Shown here in pieces: positions 20,560-30,850 of a stretch of DNA of 64,000 nucleotides. This stretch comes from Mesorhabditis belari. Lineage: Eukaryota; Nematoda; Chromadorea; Rhabditida; Rhabditidae. The stretch's first letter is position 1. Each line of letters opens with the position of its first letter. Made by a program: the position numbers and the translations under genes. The DNA lies in NCBI GenBank assembly GCA_958450365.1, contig CAUEEP010000939.1, positions 620,001 to 684,000 of the forward strand, given 5' to 3'. The notes below the pieces were generated by a model. The model saw only the letters and a list, made by a program, of their open reading frames with translations. It had not been told where the DNA came from and ran no database searches.

Positions 20560-21560
20560 TACCCGTTTATGTTTTTGTACCAATCGACAGATCTAATCAT
20601 ACCAAGAAAATTGAAATTGGATAGCTCAACACCAAAATATTTGAGCTCAAAGTTGAATTAGAACCGTATTGGAACCGTATTGGAACCGTATTTGAACCGT
20701 ATTGGATCCGAATTTGAACCGTATTGGAACCGTATTGAAAGCATATTGGAACCGTATTGGAACCGTATTTGAACCGTATTGGAACCGTATTGGAACCGTA
20801 TTGAAAGCATATTGGAACCGTATTGGAACCGTATTGGAACCGTATTGGAACCGTATTGAAAGCATATTGGAACCGTATTGGAACCGTATTGGAACCGTAT
20901 TTGAACCGTATTGGAACCGTATTGAAAGCATATTGGAACCGTATTGGAACCGTATTTGAACCGTATTGGAACCATATTGAAAGCATATTGGAACCGTATC
21001 CGAACCATATTGGAACCGGATTGGAACCGTATTGGAACCGTATTTGAACCGTATTGGAACCATATTGGAACCATATTGGAACCGTATTTGAACCATATTG
21101 GAACCATATTGGATCCGTATTTGAACCGTATGGGAACCATATTGAAAGCATATTGGAACCGTATCCGAACCATATTGGAACCATATTGGAACCGTATTGG
21201 AACCGTATTTGAACCGTATTGGAACCATATTGGAACCATATTGGAACCGTATTTGAACCGTATTGGAACCATATTGAAAGCATATTGGAACCGTATCCGA
21301 ACCATATTGGAACCGGATTGGAACCGTATTGGAACCGTATTTGAACCGTATTGGAACCATATTGGAACCATATTGGAACCGTATTTGAACCGTATTGGAA
21401 CCATATTGAAAGCATATTGGAACCGTATCCGAACCATATTGGAACCATATTGGAACCGTATTGGAACCGTATTAGATCAAAATAGGAACCCTATTAGATC
21501 AAAATAATCAAAATAGGTCAATGGTAAAGGAGGCGGCGCGCATCCCACAATCTAAAAATT
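20560..21560. repeat. 11-bp minisatellite grown inside a foldback arm
   Basis: The core 20655-21490 is a tandem of TTGGAACCGTA with variants TTTGAACCGTA, TTGAAAGCATA, TTGGAACCATA and TCCGAACCATA. These are arranged in higher-order blocks, each opened by TTGAAAGCATA. The left flank (AGCTCAACACCAAAATATTT, GAGCTCAAAGTTGAATT) and right flank (GTCAATGGTAAAGGAGGC, GGCGCGCATCCCACAATCT) correspond to neighbouring parts of the foldback arm at 19885-19965. Long open frames on both strands come from the repeat. Confidence 0.88.
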
Positions 21561-22010
21561 GAGCTGATCAGCTGAAAGCTGGCGGTTGGATTACGGTAGT
21601 TTTAGTTGCGTTTTAGAAAACCCAATCGTTTTTGTTATCACATAGCCATAACACTAACTGTTTCTATAATTGGATGAGACAATCATTCCCTTTCTTTTCC
21701 CCAATTCTCACTTATGCAAATGCAATTCGTTTGGTATGTGAAGAAAGATTGGAAAAGAGAAGAAAATGAAGAAAAGACCGGCCTTGACTTTGCATATCTC
21801 AGCCAATCCCCTTTTCTCTTTCATTTTTTGACCAGTCGAACACTTTTTTTTTGTGCATCCAGAATAATTAGACAATGTCTTTTCCCTTTTCTCTTCTTTT
21901 TTCTTTTCAAAAACTGTCAAATAGAGTGTTTTTCTTTCTTTTTTGACTGATCGTACAGTTTATTGGTGTACTTTGTGCTCGCCTTAAATATACTAACATC
22001 GAATCGGATG
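21561..22010. other. Intergenic DNA
   Basis: T-rich and purine-rich runs around 21740-21940. No gene was seen. Confidence 0.3.
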
Positions 22011-22290
22011 GGCTCTGATAGGGAACCGAATTGGAGCCGGATGGGCTCTGATAAGGAACTGAATTGGAACTGGATGGGCTCTGATAGGGAAGCGAATTGA
22101 AACCGGATGGGCTCTGATAAGGAACCGAATCTGAACCGAATCTGAATCGAATCTGAACCGAATGGGCTCTGATAGGGAACCGAATCGAATTCGAAAGGGA
22201 ACCGAATAGGAACCGAATCGGGACCTATTCGGAACCAAAAGGTGAACCAAATCGGAACCAAATCGGAACCGAATGGGCACTGATAGAGAA
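22011..22290. repeat. Degenerate minisatellite (GGAACCGAAT / GGATGGGCTCTGATA units)
   Basis: Units of about 31 bp (GGATGGGCTCTGATA + GGGAACCGAATTGGAGCC) degrade to the right into shorter GGAACCGAATC units. GGAACCGAAT resembles the 11-bp unit at 20655-21490, so the two arrays may share an origin. Confidence 0.75.
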
Positions 22291-22299
22291 CCAAATATA

Positions 22300-23450
22300 G
22301 CTCGGCTGAGCCTGGCCATCGTGATATCGAGAGTCGACTGTATAAGACTTACTTTAACTTTACAATACTTCACATTTTTATATCCAGCACTTTTTTCCCT
22401 TTTTTTCCCATCTTTCACCATGCCTCAGGGTGTCTATTTTGGGAGATATGAGCATCTGTGTAGACTCCCATCCATCCCCCCCCCAATTCACAGTAATCCC
22501 CCATCGCCCATAGAGTGACCATTTATGTGTGTGCGGATCGCTCAATCTGGAATCTGCCCATTCTTTGATTTTCGTTTTTACAGAACCGGTTTGAAATCTC
22601 TTTTTATAGTTACAAAATTTGGAAATTTGAATAATTTGATTTGAATAATTTGATCTTTCGATTATTATAGCTTTTTTTGGAAAAAGTGCTCAACTTATCG
22701 ATCTTGCGACCAACTTGCGATCAATCTATGGCTTCAATTCTCTATTACAATGGAGCTGTACTTGATCCGGGATATTTATAGAATATCCAGGATCAAGTAC
22801 AGCTCTGGAATCTGCCAATACAGCTCCTAGACCGAGAATATGATTGATTCAGTGTGCTAGATCCTAGAAGTTTACAGTAGCAACAGCAAAGCACAAAGTT
22901 CGAGCGCAAAGTACACCACCATGGAACACTAGAAGTTTAGAAGATCGGGATAGCTTTTGACAAATCTCAATAATTCTCAAAGATCGAGAAAACCGGCTAT
23001 CTGGAGTTCGAATTATGATTCTCATTGATTGGATATTATTGGATATTATTGGATATCATTGGATAGTTTATTGGATAGAGATTTATCGCAAAAATGGGAA
23101 TGAGATGGCACATTCATTCCCCTTTTAAAGGAGAGCAAGTGGGTGATTTATTGACCCCCTCTTCTCCTTCTTCACTTTTCCACCTCCACGAAATTTTCTT
23201 CTCCTTTCGCATTCACCTTTGAAAATCTCATTATTGATTAGAATTTGAAAATTATACGAATAACGATCTAACGATTAATCTAATTATTTTCTTTAAACAT
23301 TTTATTCATGATGAACCACTCTCATTTGAATAGCTTATCGATTGGGAATTTAAATTTAATGGATTTTATTTAACAACAATTATCAAATTTCGGTCGGTTC
23401 TCATCCCCATCATCTTTCCCTTTATGATTCTTTTGCGAACCGTATTAGTA
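22300..23450. other. Intergenic DNA with a short perfect hairpin
   Basis: Contains the hairpin at 22752-22804, a half copy of the hairpin repeat family at 22850-22920 and TTGGATATTA repeats at 23030-23070. No gene was seen. Confidence 0.35.
22752..22804. repeat. 53-bp near-perfect hairpin
   Basis: GAGCTGTACTTGATCCGGGA + TATT, a 5-nt loop (TATAG), then AATATCC + AGGATCAAGTACAGCTC. The stem is 24 bp with one mismatch. It could be a remnant of a palindromic element or a small-RNA precursor. Confidence 0.7.
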
Positions 23451-23454
23451 GGGT

Positions 23455-23655
23455 TTGGAATAAGCTCCCGTCTTGGACTTGGAATAGCCCCGTCTTGGAC
23501 TTGGAATAAGCTCCCGTCTTGGACTTGGAATAGCCCCGTCTTGGACTTGGAATAAGCTCCCGTCTTGGACTTGGAATAAGCTCTCGTCTTGGACTTGGAA
23601 TAGCCCCGTCTTGAACTTGGAATAGCCCCGTCTTGGACTTGGAATAAGCTCCCGT
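23455..23655. repeat. 22/24-bp minisatellite (CCCGTCTTGGACTTGGAATA)
   Basis: Alternating units GGAATAGCCCCGTCTTGGACTT (22 bp form) and one with AAGCTC inserted before CCGTC (24 bp form), about 9 copies. Confidence 0.88.
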
Positions 23656-24011
23656 CCGGTATCTTATCGTCTGTAGGAAAATTGAAAGTATCTGTAAACG
23701 AATTAGATCTTATTGTCATGTCAAATCTGCCCTATACTTAATCTTTTTGTGCCTGTGTTTCCTACCATTTTTAGTTTTCTTTCTTTTTTGTGAAAGCATT
23801 GTAGCAGTATATTATATGCGGTTATGATTATCTGATTCGCTTCTATTCGCTCCTAAATAAAGCATTTATATATATATATAATCTTGTGCTACCATAAAAT
23901 TTACATATGATGATGAAACAGAGATGATATGAAAAGCCGAAAAACCCGTCTAATGGGGGGTTTTTCTGACTGGATGTTTTGCGGATGTTTTGGGGATGTT
24001 TTGGGGATGTT

Positions 24012-24070
24012 TTGTAGTGCAGTCGAAAGCCATCTACGGCCCACAAGATCTGGGTTCAACCCTCCTACTA
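24012..24070 (+). repeat. tRNA-like relic
   Basis: TAGTGCAGTCGAAAGCC and, after about 20 bp, GATCTGGGTTCAACCCTCCT look like weak A and B boxes. It is preceded by GGATGTTTTG tandem units (23972-24012). The stems do not close, so it is taken as a relic of a tRNA-derived repeat. Confidence 0.35.
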
Positions 24071-24714
24071 GTGTCAAGTTATAAGCGTTTGTTTGAGAGC
24101 AAACTTAGACTACGTGACGCTCCTATCGTTTCTCGTATCGGGGGTCGTTCTATTACAGCATTTACGGTATCTCTTAAGTATGTCGAGATCGTTGGAACTA
24201 ACATTGATGCCCTAAGGCGGTTGTAATAATCCTGCCGCATCCTGTAAAGTAAAAAAAGCTTTAGACAACTTTTAGCTAAAGGTACACCAAATTCACCCCA
24301 GTCAAGATCCAATCAGATACACACCCTAGTGTGGAAAAGGGTTCCCCAATTTGGTGCTGAGAAGAGGAAATGTCAAGTCGAATCTCGATCATCACATACC
24401 CTTTCCCCTTTTTAGAATCCTTTCCAAAGGAGTAGTAATTATTGTCTCGCATATCTCTCTTTATCTGAGAATTGCGTAAGAATCACCCCCCTTCTCGTCT
24501 GAATACTCATTTTGGTAAGGAAACCATCTGCTTTTTTAGTCTAGTTAGCTTTGTTAGCTTAGTTAGCTTAGTTAGCTCTGTTAACTTAGTTAGCTTAGTT
24601 AGCTTTCTTAAGCTTTGTTTTGAAGTACTTTGGCTCAAACATATCCGCGCACTCCATTCGTCATTTTTTTTGCAAGACCGATGAATTAAATCTAGAACTC
24701 CGTAGTTCCGTTAG

Positions 24715-25394
24715 TCTAGAAGTCTAGAAGTCTAGAAGTCTAGAAGTCTAGAAGTCTAGAAGTCTAGACTAGAAGTCTAGAAGTCTATTCTAGAAGTCTA
24801 GAAGTCTAGAAGTTTAGTCTAGAAGTCTAGAAGTCTAGAAGTCTAGTCTAGAAGACTAGAAGTCTAGTCTAGAAGACTAGAAGTCTAGTCTAGAAGTCTA
24901 GAAGTCTAGTCTAGAAGTCTAGTCTAGAAGTCTAGAAGTCTAGTCTAGTCTAGAAGTCTAGAAGTCTAGTCTAGAAGTCTAGAAGTCTAGTCTAGAAGTC
25001 TAGAAGTCTAGTCTAGAAGACTAGAAGTCTAGTCTAGAAGTCTAGAAGTCTAGTCTAGAAGTCTAGTCTAGAAGTCTAGAAGTCTAGTCTAGTCTAGAAG
25101 TCTAGAAGTCTAGTCTAGTCTAGAAGTCTAGAAGTCTAGTCTAGAAGTCTAGAAGTCTAGTCTAGAAGTCTAGTCTAGAAGTCTAGAAGTCTAGTCTAGT
25201 CTAGAAGTCTAGAAGTCTAGTCTAGTCTAGAAGTCTAGAAGTCTAGTCTAGAAGTCTAGAAGTCTAGTCTAGAAGTCTAGTCTAGAAGTCTAGAAGTCTA
25301 GTCTAGTCTAGAAGTCTAGTCTAGTCTAGAAGTCTAGAAGTCTAGTCTAGTCTAGAAGTCTAATCTAGTCTAGAAGTCTAGAAGTCTAGTCTAA
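24715..25394. repeat. Large AGAAGTCTAG / TCTAG minisatellite, about 680 bp
   Basis: The units are AGAAGTCTAG (10 bp) and TCTAG (5 bp), arranged in recurring higher-order strings (10-10-5, 10-5-10-5 and so on). Very low divergence suggests recent expansion. Confidence 0.93.
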
Positions 25395-26119
25395 AACGAA
25401 GCTTGCTTGTTATTTTAAAGTTGGTACAATTTTTTAAATGAAAATCGCATTTCTTTCCCTTCATTAATTACTGTCGACTTTCACAATTTGGCTGTGTTTC
25501 TCAAGGTTGTCCTTTCTTTCTCAAAAGAATTTTTTTCTTTTAACCAAAGAAAGGAAAACATTTTGATAGCAATTTGCAGGGAGATTCGATTGATTTTCTT
25601 GACATTAACTTTATCGTTGTTTTGTTTGTTTTGCAAAAAAAATGCATTTTCTCGCTAATGGCTTGAACAAAAATTCTAAAAATTTATAAGAATATGCAAC
25701 TTTTTTTCCTCTACCAGAATATAATTTTAGATTTTTAGAAACCGCCTGAAACGCCTGAAACGTTTTTAGAAACGAAAAATCCTTTTTTTGAGCTTGATTA
25801 GATTGAGGAATAGGAATTGTCCGAAAGTTCACGAAACTTGTAGTTTTTTTTGTTTCACCACGAATTTTGCTACTCTTTTGAATGATATAATGTTAAACTT
25901 TTTAAAAAGTAAGATTTTATAAAGTTTCATGGTGAAAAAGTCAAAAAAGCATGTTGTAAAGTCGTTAGATTCATATTGACATGCGGCTTTAAGGTACTGG
26001 CGCGAAAACGGCACGGGGCGCTTTCTAAAGCATGTATGCGCTACCGTACCCCACACAAAATCCCTTTTTGCCATTCTTTTCATTTTTCTTCATTTGGAAT
26101 CGGAAATTTTGCTGGCTTT
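25395..26119. other. Intergenic DNA
   Basis: AT-rich. The stretch 25980-26060 (GGTACTGGCGCGAAAACGGC, ACCGTACCCCACAC) resembles parts of the 17.5-19 kb repeat complex. No gene was seen. Confidence 0.35.
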
Positions 26120-26220
26120 CATGTTTTTACTTTTGTTTTTACTTTTGCTTTTACTTTTACTTTTGCTTTTACTTTTGCTTTTACTTTTGCTTTTGCTTTT
26201 ACTTTTGCTTTTACTTTCAT
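26120..26220. repeat. 12-bp minisatellite (CTTTTACTTTTG)
   Basis: About 8 copies of CTTTTACTTTTG with CTTTTGCTTTTA phase. Leu/Phe/Ser-Lys open frames are artefacts. Confidence 0.88.
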
Positions 26221-26535
26221 GCGCTGAGTTTCCTTCCCCCTTCGTAAAATCTATTTTTTTTCGTTTCGCGTTTTTAAAGTACTCTCTCCTCTCGTTCGTC
26301 CCCTCCTTTTTATATTGTTTGCCCATAGTTTGTTATTTAAAATTCTAATACGGTTTTATTTCGTTTTCTTTTCGGCTCCTTTTACTCCATTGTTTTGAAT
26401 CCGTTCAAACATGTCTTATGAACCCAACTTAACCAATTCTAAGGCAGTTAGGGGCACTTTAAATTTTCTCGAATGTAGTTTTTCTAGGGTAATTGATCGT
26501 TGATCACGAAGAAAATCGATCGCTGATCATTTTTA

Positions 26536-26866
26536 GGTACTTTGGTGATTGAGAGGGGCCACTTTTATCCTGGCTTAGTTGTATCTAATGTTTTGATTAA
26601 CGTGGTTGTATTAATATAGCATTTTAGCAATTCTAGCCTAATCTCATGTACTTTAACCATCAAGCGCTACCTCAAAGCTACTCACACGTAAAAATTAAAT
26701 AAAAGCGGCAATATGGAACAATATTGAAACATGTTGTAAATGCTCTAAAAGTATGAGCATATTTGATTATCCTCGAATAGATAGATAAAAGGTATCAATA
26801 CAATTACTCAAAACTCCAGCTCAACTAAGCCAGGATAAAAGTGGCCCTTCCAAACCACCAAAGTAC
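26536..26866. mobile_element. MITE-like element, about 47-bp inverted ends
   Basis: The left end is GGTACTTTGGTGATTGAGAG, then GGCCACTTTTATCCTGGCTT. The right end is AAGCCAGGATAAAAGTGGCC, then CTTCCAAACCACCAAAGTACC. The total is 331 bp with a non-coding interior. Confidence 0.78.
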
Positions 26867-27061
26867 CCGCAAATCTAAACAATTTGCCACGGCGCGACCT
26901 TGTTACTTGGGTTTCTTATCAAACCATTTTAGGAAAAGATTATTAAGTCTAAAGGTGTTAGGTAAGGAAGTTAGTTACTAACTAAGCTGAGCTAAGTTCA
27001 GGACTATTCAAATCCATATTTTACCATTAAAGTTGGGTAATTTAATCGAATGGTCGGGCCT

Positions 27062-27432
27062 ACCAGAAGGCACGCGTTTGTGTGCTCACACAGAAGAACG
27101 TTTGTGGTTTCACGCTTTTATCTTGTTTTTGGAGCGCTTTTAAATGTAAAAGGTGCAAATTTTAACTATTTACTGTTTATTCAATGTAACTATTATCCCG
27201 AACAAATATTCCAAAGACCGACGTATTCAATGAAAGAGGAAACAGAGTTTTGCACGATCTATGGGCTCAAGTCTTGGAAAATAATGAAAATCGTACCGGA
27301 TAAGGAACCAAATTTAGAGAGATAAGGAACCAATAGATAAATAGGTGAAATTTGCACTTTTAAAAGCGCTTGAAAAACAATATAAAAGCGTGAAAACAAA
27401 ATCGTTTTTTGTGCAAATGCATAATGCGTCTT
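27062..27432. mobile_element. Foldback element, arms about 90 bp
   Basis: The left arm has CACGCGTTTGTGTGCTCACA, TTTCACGCTTTTATCTTG and AGCGCTTTTAAATGTAAAA. The right arm has CACTTTTAAAAGCGCTTG, CAATATAAAAGCGTGAAAAC and GTGCAAATGCATAATGCGTC in reverse complement order. The match is moderately diverged (old copy). Confidence 0.65.
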
Positions 27433-27880
27433 TTGGCTATTCGGTTCAATCATCCAATTTTTTGACGGATGTGGTGCCTGTTTTTAGGGCTTCATAGTTA
27501 AAAATTGAAGCTGGATTTGGATTCCCCGCCGCAGAAAGTCTCTAAGTGCAAATTTTTAAGCTTCTAGCTTTACGGCTTCACTGTGGTTCAAACTGAAAGT
27601 CGTAAAATTTGCAATGTTTCCCTCTTATCAGTTTGAAAGATCCCGCAAATTTGTTTGCGAATCGTTCGAAATTTTGTGTTACAACTAATAAACTGAATAT
27701 TTATTACTTAGTTTTTTCTTTAAGCTTTTTTCTTTTTCTTCCTTTTTCTTCCTTAAATTACTGAGAGCTTAGAATTAACTTTTTCTGTACATTTTCTGCA
27801 ATTCGATTAGCTCAGATTACTCATCCCATTCTCCTTCCCGTTTTTTCATTCCAATTCCCAGCCTCGCGCAAAATGTTACG
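27433..27880. other. Intergenic DNA
   Basis: TTTTTCTTCC-rich patches at 27720-27750. No gene was seen. Confidence 0.3.
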
Positions 27881-28077
27881 CCCTTCAAAAAGTCATTCGC
27901 AAAAAAGTGAAACGGTAAATGGTAAAAAGATATTTTCTTGCATGACAGGAGCTTTTTACTTGATAGGCAATTTGCAATACTTTACAATACTTCGAATTTT
28001 GAATTTAATTCATTTTGATTAGGGAAATCTTTTTGCCATTTACCGTTTCACTTTTTTGTGGATGACTTTTTGAAGGG
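27881..28077. mobile_element. MITE, 197 bp with about 50-bp inverted ends
   Basis: CCCTTCAAAAAGTCATTCGC, AAAAAAGTGAAACGGTAAAT and GGTAAAAAGA at the left pair with TCTTTTTGCCATTTACCG, TTTCACTTTTTTGTGGATGA and CTTTTTGAAGGG at the right. Only a few mismatches, so it is relatively young. Confidence 0.8.
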
Positions 28078-29084
28078 CCTAAAATTTGCCTTTTTCTACA
28101 CCTGAGCCCAAGATAAAAGCAAAATTACGATAGTTTCATGAAGGGCCACGTTGTAGAAAACGAATTTTTGAGACGCACATTGAAAGGAAAGACTTTTATT
28201 TTAACAATTGAAAGCTAGCTCAAAAGATTAAAAAAAAACTTTGATTCCTTTATTCAAACATATTCAATTCTTGTCAGTTTTCACTTTTCCCATCAAAACC
28301 GGCAGCTTTCCCCTTTGTCACTAACGGTTTTCGTTTTTTTTTTTTCACACGGCCTTACAGTGATTATTTTTTTTTATTGACACACTCAAAGGTGTCAATG
28401 AGAAGGGTGAAAGTGTGAAATGAGGTTATAAAGTACAAAAGATAGAGAAATTACTGTAAAACCGGTTTATTTTTATGATTCTTAGGTCTGGGCTTTTTCT
28501 TGTGATTTGTACAGGAATCGGTTAAGAAAAGTTTGCTGTACGCATAGGTGAGAGAAAAACGGAGATTTCGGTGCATCAGAAAGGGTACATTTACGTCTTT
28601 TTTCTTCACGCAACTCGTCCCAATATGTTTACTCACTTTTCGGTTCATTTACCCAATCCCTTTCCGATTCTGATTTGCATACGAGTTCATAAACCCCATT
28701 TTGCAATGTTTACCCACTTGTCCGCAATTCTTTGCCTGAGAATTTTCGCAAAATTTTCTCTACCCATCAATTATTTCATTTATTTCATTAGTGAAAAGAG
28801 CTATTTTTGATTTGAATGCTTGAATGAGCAATGGATTTTTTTTGATTTTATTACGTTCCTTATTGTTAACTGTGTGTTTTTTGTGTACGATGTACGTTGT
28901 ATTATTTTATTACGAGCGGAAAACGTTTAGTAACGTTCTTGTTTTTTTTACTGGAGAGGCCCTTGTTTTCCACGCAATCTAAGCCCCGCCCCTTTTTGCC
29001 AATAGCTGCGCACAGACGGACAGACATCTCTTCTACTTTTTATATAGTAGATTTTATTAGCTAAAATCCTGTAGCTTTGTTATT
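28078..29084. other. Intergenic DNA
   Basis: No coding exon was seen. Positions 29010-29055 (CGGACAGACATCTCTTCTAC, TTTTTATATAGTAGAT) look like the end of a dispersed repeat. Confidence 0.35.
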
Positions 29085-30005
29085 TTTGTTTACTTTGTGT
29101 TTAAATGTTTACTTTGTGCTTAAACGAAACCTTTCTAGTGCACTGAATTCTTCATTTTTCTGCTTATAGGAGAAATGAAGACAACGCATTGCGCTAGAGG
29201 GTGTGCGTTTGCAAATTTGAGGAAAAAGTGCAGCGAGCTCAGCAAAATAGTAGAGCGTGGTGTAAACATTGCTGATCTAGAAAAAGCGCGTTATTTTTCA
29301 GTGCGCTAGATCCCATAAGTTTACAGCTTTTGCGCGCAAAGTACATCATTCCAATTCCTCCATTTCACCTGCTTACCGATCTCAAATTTTCCTATTTCTC
29401 TTTAACAACATCAAGCGAGTTACTCGAAAATTCATTACCTTTCCCCTTTCGATTCTCAAATTCCAAATCCCCATCAACCAGAAATTTTGATTTACTATGC
29501 AAATGTGAGTCAATTTTATAGAGTTTCACGTGTTCCTAGAATTAGATAGATTTCCGGCTTTTTACGACCCTTTACGACCCTTTTTTTGGACATTTTGAGT
29601 ACTTTGAGTCATTGCTTTTTTTGCAGCAAAAAGTCTAATATTTTTGACTTTTTCCAAGATTGTATGACTTTTTTTGATTACTAAACTTTGCATTAAACAC
29701 TAAATTTGGTGAATCCAGGTGTACTTTGTGCTTAAATCTGTAAATGCACTCTTTCTGGTGCACTGAATTCTTCGTTTTCACCCAGCAATGATCCTTCTCG
29801 GGGATCGAACTTGCGAGGATTTCCCTCTGGGATTTGCGACGTTTACCAGTTGGCCATCGGGTGCTCGGAGACGAACCCTTTCTAGTGCACTCAATGTGAA
29901 GATTTCTCTAGTTACTTGAGAGTTGCTCCTTGAGAAAATGAAGAATTAAGTACACTAGAAAGGGTGCGTTTACAGATTTGAGCACAAAGAGCACAGAGCA
30001 GGGTT
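29085..30005. repeat. Cluster of hairpin-family repeats with a tRNA-like head between them
   Basis: A complete hairpin copy at 29097-29220 (CCTTTCTAGTGCACTGAATT ... GCGCTAGAGGGTGTGCGTTT), halves at 29283-29345 and 29715-29775, and another copy at 29870-29995 (CTTTCTAGTGCACTCAATG ... GTACACTAGAAAGGGTGCGT). The tRNA-like unit at 29783-29866 sits exactly between a left half and a right copy. A frame at 29330-29521 is not supported as a gene. Confidence 0.7.
29783..29866 (-). repeat. tRNA-like unit, family 1
   Basis: On the minus strand GATGGCCAACTGGTAAACGT (A-box region) is followed about 45 bp later by GCAAGTTCGATCCCCGAGAA (B-box region). A homologue lies at 30485-30567, also on the minus strand. 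Stems are poor, so this is a SINE head rather than a tRNA gene. Confidence 0.5.
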
Positions 30006-30124
30006 TTTATCGATTATCATTTTTGGAAATGGGGCAAATTTAGAAATGAATTCAAATCTTGACAAAAATACGGCCAAAAATACCGACTAAGGTCATAAAT
30101 CGATTTTTGATAGAATTTCTTTAG

Positions 30125-30305
30125 CTATAAGATTTAGATATAAAGATTTAGCTATAGGATTTAGCTATAAGGATTTAGCTATAATGATTTAGCTATAAGA
30201 TTTAGCTATAATGATTTAGCTATAAGATTTAGATATAAAGATTTAGCTATAAAGATTTAGCTATAAGGATTTAGCTATAAGATTTAGCTATAGGATTTCA
30301 GCTTA
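30125..30305. repeat. GATTTAGCTATAAG minisatellite (14-15 bp)
   Basis: About 12 units of GATTTAGCTATAAG/GATTTAGCTATAAAG/GATTTAGATATAAA. Confidence 0.9.
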
Positions 30306-30484
30306 TAAATCTACCTAAGGCAATAAAAGAATTCCCCATTCATTTCTTTTTTTTGCTTGAAAAGAAAATCATAATCAAGATCGTCCCAATTACGCAAGAA
30401 TCAAGAAATGTCACACTGAGGCACCACCAATTTATGACCACATAATGATCGCGAGAAAGAGATTAGCGAAAATCTGCTTATCCA

Positions 30485-30567
30485 CATGGGGGATCGAACT
30501 TGCGAGCATTTCACTCGTCAGTCGAACACTGGCGACGTTTACCAATCGACCATCGAGTGCTTGGAAA
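30485..30567 (-). repeat. tRNA-like unit, family 1, second copy
   Basis: Minus-strand CGATGGTCGATTGGTAAACG and CTCGCAAGTTCGATCCCCCA correspond to the unit at 29783-29866. The anticodon-region sequences differ. Followed at 30560 by a half copy of the hairpin repeat, as at the first site. Confidence 0.5.
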
Positions 30568-30724
30568 CGCATCCCTTCTAGCGCACGGAATGTCAAGATT
30601 TTCTCTAGTCGTTTCTTGAGATTTGCACCCTGTTCGAGTGCTCAATGCCTCAATGAACAGATGCCAATTTGGAGTCTCAAACAAGTCACTAACTATAAGT
30701 ACCGTATGTTGTTTACGATAGTGA

Positions 30725-30850
30725 ACGATCTAGATAGATATTGAACGATCTAGATGGTTATTGAACGGTCTAGATGGTTATTGAACGGTCTAAATAGATA
30801 TTGAACGATCTAGATAGCTAAATAGATCTAAATAGCTAGATAGCTTTTTT
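30725..30850. repeat. ATTGAACGATCTAGATGGTT minisatellite (20 bp)
   Basis: About 5 units of 20 bp with GAACGGTCTAGATGG and GAACGATCTAGATAG variants. Confidence 0.8.

Noticed and set aside
20597..21507. Very long open frames (187-283 aa) on both strands with repeated GSNTVPIRFQY or EPYWNRIGT motifs
   Set aside because: They come from an 11-bp tandem repeat that lacks stops in several frames at once; there are no splice sites, start context or non-repeat sequence.
24715..25394. CRISPR-like array
   Set aside because: Direct repeats without spacers; a eukaryotic minisatellite.
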